From positions 1 to 37,079 of the forward strand of contig DGWX01000048.1 in NCBI GenBank assembly GCA_002395405.1: DNA of 37,079 bases. The letters are read 5' to 3'. Under the pieces are notes generated by a model. The model did not search any database, was not told the DNA's origin, and was given only the letters and a program-made list of their open reading frames with translations. The stretch's first letter is position 1. Every line of letters begins with the position of its first letter. The position numbers and the translations under genes were made by a program. Shown piece by piece: positions 34,204 through 37,079 of this stretch. This DNA is from Christensenella sp. UBA4247. Lineage in GTDB: Bacteria; Bacillota; Clostridia; Christensenellales; CAG-1252.

Positions 34204-34398
34204 TTACCTTCTCATTAAGTATGCGAGTAGGTCGCAAGCTTCTTTCATGTCTTTTGCTTTTGAATACGCATCAATAGAATTGATCCATGCCGCCTTTTGC
34301 TGATAGGATAAACTTATGTCATTCCATATTATTTGCTTAATGGCTTCCGTTTGGGCTTTTTCTAATCTTTTATGGTTAATATAATCATATAAATTCAT
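34204..34398 (-). CDS. 64-aa protein of unknown function in the R-M operon
   Basis: Not recognised. Small, predicted all-helical (YDYINHKRLEKAQTEAIKQII, SYQQKAAWINSIDAYSKAKD), no signal or membrane segment. The ATG at 34398 has AAGGAA eight bases upstream. It lies 24 bp after the HTH gene and 5 bp before the accessory gene, with no gaps for another promoter, so it is very likely translated as part of the operon. Confidence 0.6.
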   Translation of the reverse strand: MNLYDYINHKRLEKAQTEAIKQIIWNDISLSYQQKAAWINSIDAYSKAKDMKEACDLLAYLMRR

Positions 34399-34422
34399 TT
34401 GGTTAAATTCCTTATGCGCGCA

Positions 34423-34632
34423 TTATTCGTCCGTCTCAACGATTTCCATTATATCGGAAATATCGCACTGTAAGACTTTACAGATTTTAACGAGGATCTC
34501 CGTATTGACGTTTTCGTTACGCCCGAGTTTCGCAAGGGCCGTCGTCGTAATACCCGTTGCTTCTCGCAAATCCTTCTTTTTCATATCCTTATCAATCAAT
34601 AATTTCCATAGTTTTTTATAACTGACAGCCAT
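34423..34632 (-). CDS. XRE/Cro-type HTH regulator, controller of the R-M operon
   Basis: 69-aa DNA-binding protein with a single Cro/C1-type domain: YKKLWKLLIDKDMKKKDLREATGI, then TTTALAKLGRNENVNTEILVKICKVLQCDISDIMEIVE. It is the short YozG-like class. The ATG at 34632 has GGAAGGTG upstream; an in-frame start at 34662 would fall on the mRNA's predicted start region. Being first gene of a restriction operon with a palindrome at its promoter, it is probably an R-M controller protein that delays or limits expression. That role is inferred. Confidence 0.88.
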   Translation of the reverse strand: MAVSYKKLWKLLIDKDMKKKDLREATGITTTALAKLGRNENVNTEILVKICKVLQCDISDIMEIVETDE

Positions 34633-34662
34633 ATTGACACCTTCCCGGTTAGAATTAAACAT

Positions 34663-34690
34663 ATTATATCATAAAAAGCGAGAAATTCAA
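34663..34690 (-). promoter_or_regulatory. Promoter of the R-M island operon
   Basis: On the minus strand -35 TTGAAT (34685-34690), 16-bp spacer, -10 TATAAT (34663-34668) preceded by TGA (extended -10). It lies about 31 bp before the HTH regulator ATG. Confidence 0.75.
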
Positions 34691-34695
34691 CATTA

Positions 34696-34712
34696 AATCC
34701 AATATTTGGATT
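34696..34712. promoter_or_regulatory. Candidate operator for the HTH regulator
   Basis: A perfect palindrome AATCCAA-TAT-TTGGATT lies 5 bp upstream of the -35 element. That position fits an activator-type controller-protein site or an autoregulatory operator. A partial half-site (ATCC) follows at 34717-34720. Confidence 0.55.
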
Positions 34713-34773
34713 GAAAATCCTAAAAAAATTTATATCATCTGTCGATGATGTACTTCGACGCTCGAATAATTGC

Positions 34774-34841
34774 GCAAGCGCTTATTCTCGCTTGCATTAT
34801 AAAACAAAATAGGCACTTGGAAATTCCAAATACCTGTTTTG
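34774..34841. repeat. Two hairpins behind the R-M promoter
   Basis: First, GCAAGCG (34774-34780) and CGCTTGC (34789-34795), an 8-nt loop. Second, an 18-bp imperfect inverted repeat (34805-34822 and 34824-34841) with three mismatches; two become G-U pairs in minus-strand RNA, followed there by TTTTAT. The second could end transcripts coming from the DUF4097 gene. Confidence 0.5.
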
Positions 34842-34886
34842 CTTGACCGCTTGAAAGTGCAATTACCATAAAATTTTATTTTTTCA

Positions 34887-34930
34887 TAAAATCCCTAATG
34901 GAACAGCACTAAGGTGCGCTTTTTATCTTT
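34887..34930 (+). repeat. Right island-edge repeat, inverted relative to the left copy
   Basis: On the plus strand AAAATCCCTAATGGAA, then CAGCAC, then TAAGGTGCGCTT and more T. TCCCTAATGGAA (34892-34903) is the exact inverse of 27813-27824. The hairpin AGCAC/GTGC(G)CT is weaker than at the left edge but also points outward. The stretch sits directly beside the DUF4097 stop. Confidence 0.7.
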
Positions 34931-34938
34931 GGATCCGT

Positions 34939-35895
34939 TTATTCTTCAATGGAAATCGTAATGTTTCCGGTAGATGCGGTTAGCTCGCATTTGTGATCGC
35001 CCGCGCTGTCGGGAACGCGCACTTTACCCGTTCCGGAGTCCGCTACGAACCTTTTGGGAGTTCGAAGAGAGCCCGTGATGTTACCCGTAGAGGTCTTTGC
35101 CTCGATCTCCGCCGCGTCCGAACGATCGAACCTTATATTTCCGGTACTCGTTTTCAAGGTAAACTTTTCCGCCGCGATGACGTTTTCCAGAACGATATTC
35201 CCCGTACTTGCTTTTGCGTCAAGATTTTTGCAGGTGACATCCGTAAGGCAAGCGTTGCCCGTAGAAGTCCGTGCTTCCATATTCTCGTCGCAAACACAGG
35301 AATCCGCCTTAACGTTGCCCGTAGAGGCGCAAAGCTCCACCGCCTTCGCATGGGCGTTTTTCACCTCGATATTCCCCGTACTTGTCGAAATGCCGAGTAG
35401 CCCCGTAGTCGAAGCATAGCATCTTACGTCACCCGTTTTGCCGGAGACGCCGATACTCCCAAAAGTAAACGTTTCGGGAATGTTGACGTTGCCCGTACTA
35501 ACCTTAACCTGCAAAGACTCGTATTCTTTTGCGGGAAGGTACACCGTCATCGTAAGATTATTTAAAAAGAAGTTGATATGCTCAAACCATTCTCTGTTTT
35601 TTTGCCCGACAATTTTCAAAACGCCGTTCTCGATGATAACGTTATGCTTCATCTTTTTCCGTTCCGTACATACCACGCTGAACGTGCCGTTTTTCGAAAG
35701 TTCAAAGTTTACGTCCGTAGCCTGCGTGTCGATTACGATCTGATCAAACGCCCCTTCTGCGGTATAGGTATTGATCTCCGCTTTTGCGGTTCTGAGTTTC
35801 GTGTAGTCGTATCCGACGGAAGCGAAAACGCCCCAAAACAGCGCACCGCCCGCGATAATAAGAATAATCGCAACTACAATCAATCCTTTCTTCAT
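34939..35895 (-). CDS. DUF4097 family beta-repeat protein
   Basis: 318-aa membrane-anchored protein: one N-terminal membrane helix (LIVVAIILIIAGGALFWGVFA), then an extracytoplasmic domain of short beta repeats. STGN occurs eight times (for example VSTGNV, TSTGNI, ASTGNV) plus variants KTGD, TTGL and GTGK. Spacing is about 20 residues, as in the DUF4097/adhesin-like beta-helix fold. Function in the family is unproven. In Bacillota it is typically co-encoded with a DUF1700 protein and a PadR regulator, as here, and associated with cell-envelope signalling. The start overlaps the DUF1700 stop by 4 bp. Confidence 0.93.
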   Translation of the reverse strand: MKKGLIVVAIILIIAGGALFWGVFASVGYDYTKLRTAKAEINTYTAEGAFDQIVIDTQATDVNFELSKNGTFSVVCTERKKMKHNVIIENGVLKIVGQKNREWFEHINFFLNNLTMTVYLPAKEYESLQVKVSTGNVNIPETFTFGSIGVSGKTGDVRCYASTTGLLGISTSTGNIEVKNAHAKAVELCASTGNVKADSCVCDENMEARTSTGNACLTDVTCKNLDAKASTGNIVLENVIAAEKFTLKTSTGNIRFDRSDAAEIEAKTSTGNITGSLRTPKRFVADSGTGKVRVPDSAGDHKCELTASTGNITISIEE

Positions 35896-36494
35896 TCCGC
35901 CTTCTCCTTTTTGATAAACAATCTTTTGATAGCGACGCCAAGTTTGCCGCCAAGCTTCATAATTCCTTTGGATGCGACCTTACAAGCGACAATCCAAACA
36001 ATTGCGGCGCCCGCCGAGATCGATCCTATGCTGAGCATCGCAAATCCCTGCGTTAAAAAACCTTGAAAACCGTACGCTGCCGCTATGACTACGCCGCCGA
36101 TCGCCGCACCGCAAAAACCGACTTCGACGCCCCAAAAGGCAATACAGAGGGAAAACAACGCGAGATACAACGAAAAGATGATCGCAAAAAAAATGATGAG
36201 AAGTGAAAACCATAACGGAAATCCAAGAATAAGAAGCACCGTCTTCCCGCCCGATGTGGATTTTTTCGGCTTGATCCTTTCCTTGACAAGCTTCCCGATC
36301 GGCACCTCCGAAACCGCTTGCGATACGATGCTGCCCATCGAACCGACTCCGGCGACCGCGGCCTCTTCCGAGAATCCTTCTTCCATTCGATCGTCGATCA
36401 TCTCACTGTAAAAAGACAAACGTTCGTCAACCTCATCTTTCGGAAGTCCCGCCAGGGCAAGTTTAAGTTTGGACAAAAATTCTTGCTTACGCAT
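35892..36494 (-). CDS. DUF1700 (HAAS-type) membrane protein
   Basis: 200-aa protein. The first 80 residues are cytoplasmic and match the family start: RKQEFLSKLKLALAGLPKDEVDERLSFYSEMIDDRMEEG. Three or four membrane helices follow (FPLWFSLLIIFFAIIFSLYLALF, GAAIGGVVIAAAYGF, SISAGAAIVWIVACKVA) with a basic C-terminal tail. These proteins pair with PadR regulators and DUF4097 proteins; they may sense membrane state, but this is not established. The start overlaps the padR stop by 8 bp. Confidence 0.92.
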   Translation of the reverse strand: MRKQEFLSKLKLALAGLPKDEVDERLSFYSEMIDDRMEEGFSEEAAVAGVGSMGSIVSQAVSEVPIGKLVKERIKPKKSTSGGKTVLLILGFPLWFSLLIIFFAIIFSLYLALFSLCIAFWGVEVGFCGAAIGGVVIAAAYGFQGFLTQGFAMLSIGSISAGAAIVWIVACKVASKGIMKLGGKLGVAIKRLFIKKEKAE

Positions 36495-36807
36495 GATTAC
36501 CTTCCTCCTTACTTACAAAATGATAAATGCTGACCACTTCTTTCCATTCATCTTTAAAATCTTCAATGCGCCCTACCCCTGCCCGAGTAATATGATAGTA
36601 CTTTCTGAGCCTGCCGGCGTGCTCCGTAGAGCGTACCGTCAACATATTTGCCGCTTCCAAACGTTTCAGGATCGTGTACAACGTGGATTCCGATAATTCC
36701 ACGTAAGGTTTTAAGTCCTTGATGATCTTGTATCCGTAGGAATCTTCGTTTTTAATGGCGGCAAGGACGCATACGTCCAGCAAGCCACGTTTCAATTGGA
36801 TATCCAT
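36487..36807 (-). CDS. PadR family transcriptional regulator
   Basis: 106-aa winged-helix repressor: MDIQLKRGLLDVCVLAAIKN, DSYGYKIIKDLKPYVELSESTLYTILKRLEAANML (HTH) and the wing RLRKYYHITRAGVGRIEDF, all diagnostic of PadR. The start is the ATG at 36807 with an excellent AAGGAGGAGG site; an in-frame start at 36888 would fall upstream of the promoter. It probably controls its own operon through the inverted repeat at 36826-36850. Confidence 0.95.
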   Translation of the reverse strand: MDIQLKRGLLDVCVLAAIKNEDSYGYKIIKDLKPYVELSESTLYTILKRLEAANMLTVRSTEHAGRLRKYYHITRAGVGRIEDFKDEWKEVVSIYHFVSKEEGNHA

Positions 36808-36825
36808 GGAATACCTCCTCCTTTT

Positions 36826-36850
36826 CAATACATCATAATGCGAAGTATTG
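36826..36850. promoter_or_regulatory. Candidate PadR operator
   Basis: CAATAC (36826-36831) and GTATTG (36845-36850), a perfect 6-bp inverted repeat with a 13-bp centre. It overlaps the -10, the position expected for self-repression by PadR. Confidence 0.5.
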
Positions 36851-36861
36851 CGCGTTGTCAA
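36832..36861 (-). promoter_or_regulatory. Promoter of the padR operon
   Basis: On the minus strand -35 TTGACA (36856-36861), 18-bp spacer, -10 TATGAT (36832-36837), about 25 bp before the padR ATG. Confidence 0.75.
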
Positions 36862-36871
36862 GTATCGACAC

Positions 36872-36904
36872 AAAAAAAAAGAACTCACTCTTTCAAGCGA
36901 GTTC
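36872..36904 (-). terminator. Rho-independent terminator of a gene right of the window
   Basis: GAACTCGCT pairs with AGTGAGTTC (one G-U) around a 6-nt loop (36881-36904), followed on the minus strand by nine T. It lies upstream of the padR promoter, so it should end a minus-strand transcript entering from outside. Confidence 0.85.
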
Positions 36905-36926
36905 GACCCCCGGGCTCTTGTTTACA

Positions 36927-36962
36927 ACAAAGCAAATCGTTTTTATTATTTTTCTGCTTTGT
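36927..36962. repeat. 8-bp inverted repeat, distant arms
   Basis: ACAAAGCA (36927-36934) and TGCTTTGT (36955-36962) with a 20-bp AT-rich centre. Function unknown; it lies between the terminator and the GTTATAT repeat block. Confidence 0.45.
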
Positions 36963-36987
36963 TTTAAACTTCGGTCAGCCGCTGAAA

Positions 36988-37013
36988 ACAGCAGAAATCA
37001 ACTGCTGTTTTTT
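36988..37013 (+). terminator. Plus-strand hairpin with T-run
   Basis: ACAGCAG, 7-nt loop, CTGCTGT, then a T-run on the plus strand. It introduces the GTTATAT repeats and may be part of the same dispersed element. Confidence 0.5.
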
Positions 37014-37016
37014 CAA

Positions 37017-37079
37017 GTTATATTCTCCCTTCGGGACAGTTATATTTCTCGCTGCCGCGAGAAGTTATATTATATTCGC
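37017..37079. repeat. GTTATAT repeat block with short palindromes, cut by edge
   Basis: GTTATAT occurs at 37017-37023, 37039-37045 and 37064-37070, 22 and 25 bp apart. Each gap holds a small palindrome (TCCC-TTC-GGGA type; TCTCG-CTGCCG-CGAGA type). The block reaches the window end, so its full length is unknown. Confidence 0.6.

Noticed and set aside
34747..34848. Plus-strand 33-codon frame (MMYFDARIIAQALILACIIK)
   Set aside because: Hydrophobic and tempting as a toxin-like peptide, but it has no ribosome site or promoter and coincides with the hairpin cluster.
37017..37079. CRISPR array
   Set aside because: The repeated word is only 7 bp, gaps are palindromic rather than unique spacers, and no cas genes are present.
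1..37079. tRNA, rRNA, insertion sequence or transposase genes
   Set aside because: None was recognised on either strand; the island has inverted edges but no transposase or integrase.

Overview
The window comes from a low-to-medium GC Bacillota genome, most likely an uncultured anaerobic Clostridia-type bacterium. The evidence is gene order (ylxM-ffh-rpsP-khpA-rimM-trmD-rbgA-rnhB-yraN; comM-dprA-topA), strong AGGAGG-type ribosome sites, sigma-A promoters with extended -10 elements, a sodium-type oxaloacetate decarboxylase and a PadR/DUF1700/DUF4097 envelope module. I cannot name a genus. Every convincing gene lies on the minus strand, so transcription runs from high to low coordinates.

Layout, right to left. 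(1) 37079-34939: a repeat-rich edge, a terminator, then a PadR regulator, a DUF1700 (HAAS) membrane protein and a DUF4097 repeat protein in one overlapping operon. (2) 34930-27785: an AT-richer accessory island with an HTH regulator, a 64-aa unknown, an R-M accessory protein, a 1355-aa GIY-YIG/helicase/N6-adenine methylase fusion and a DUF559-type nuclease. It looks like a self-regulated restriction or anti-phage system. Each edge carries a related ~40-bp terminator-like sequence, in inverted orientation. (3) 27694-26906: a ZIP metal transporter. (4) 26764-23454: oadA-oadG-biotin carrier-oadB, a membrane decarboxylase that should export Na+, ending in a strong terminator. (5) 23274-12536: a small PH-like membrane protein, then atpB-E-F-A-G-D-C, an aconitase-family hydratase, alr, fthC and rsmD, tightly packed. 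(6) 12426-7299: a consensus promoter drives ylxM-ffh and the ribosome/tRNA maturation genes. rplS follows with its own promoter and terminator. (7) 6564-1: a promoter drives a lipoprotein/GT-C membrane protein, comM, dprA and topA; topA runs off the left edge.

The two most notable points are as follows. First, the ATP synthase operon has no free delta gene. The C-terminal domain of delta is fused to the N-terminus of the alpha subunit, and the delta N-terminal domain is absent from this locus. Second, the 7-kb island pairs a single-chain GIY-YIG-helicase-methylase with a PD-(D/E)XK-like nuclease and has a palindromic operator candidate beside its promoter.

Functionally, the decarboxylase would build an ion gradient and the rotary ATP synthase would use one. 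The c-subunit keeps only part of the Na+-binding signature, so the coupling ion of the ATP synthase is open. All functional statements come from reading motifs; no database search was run.
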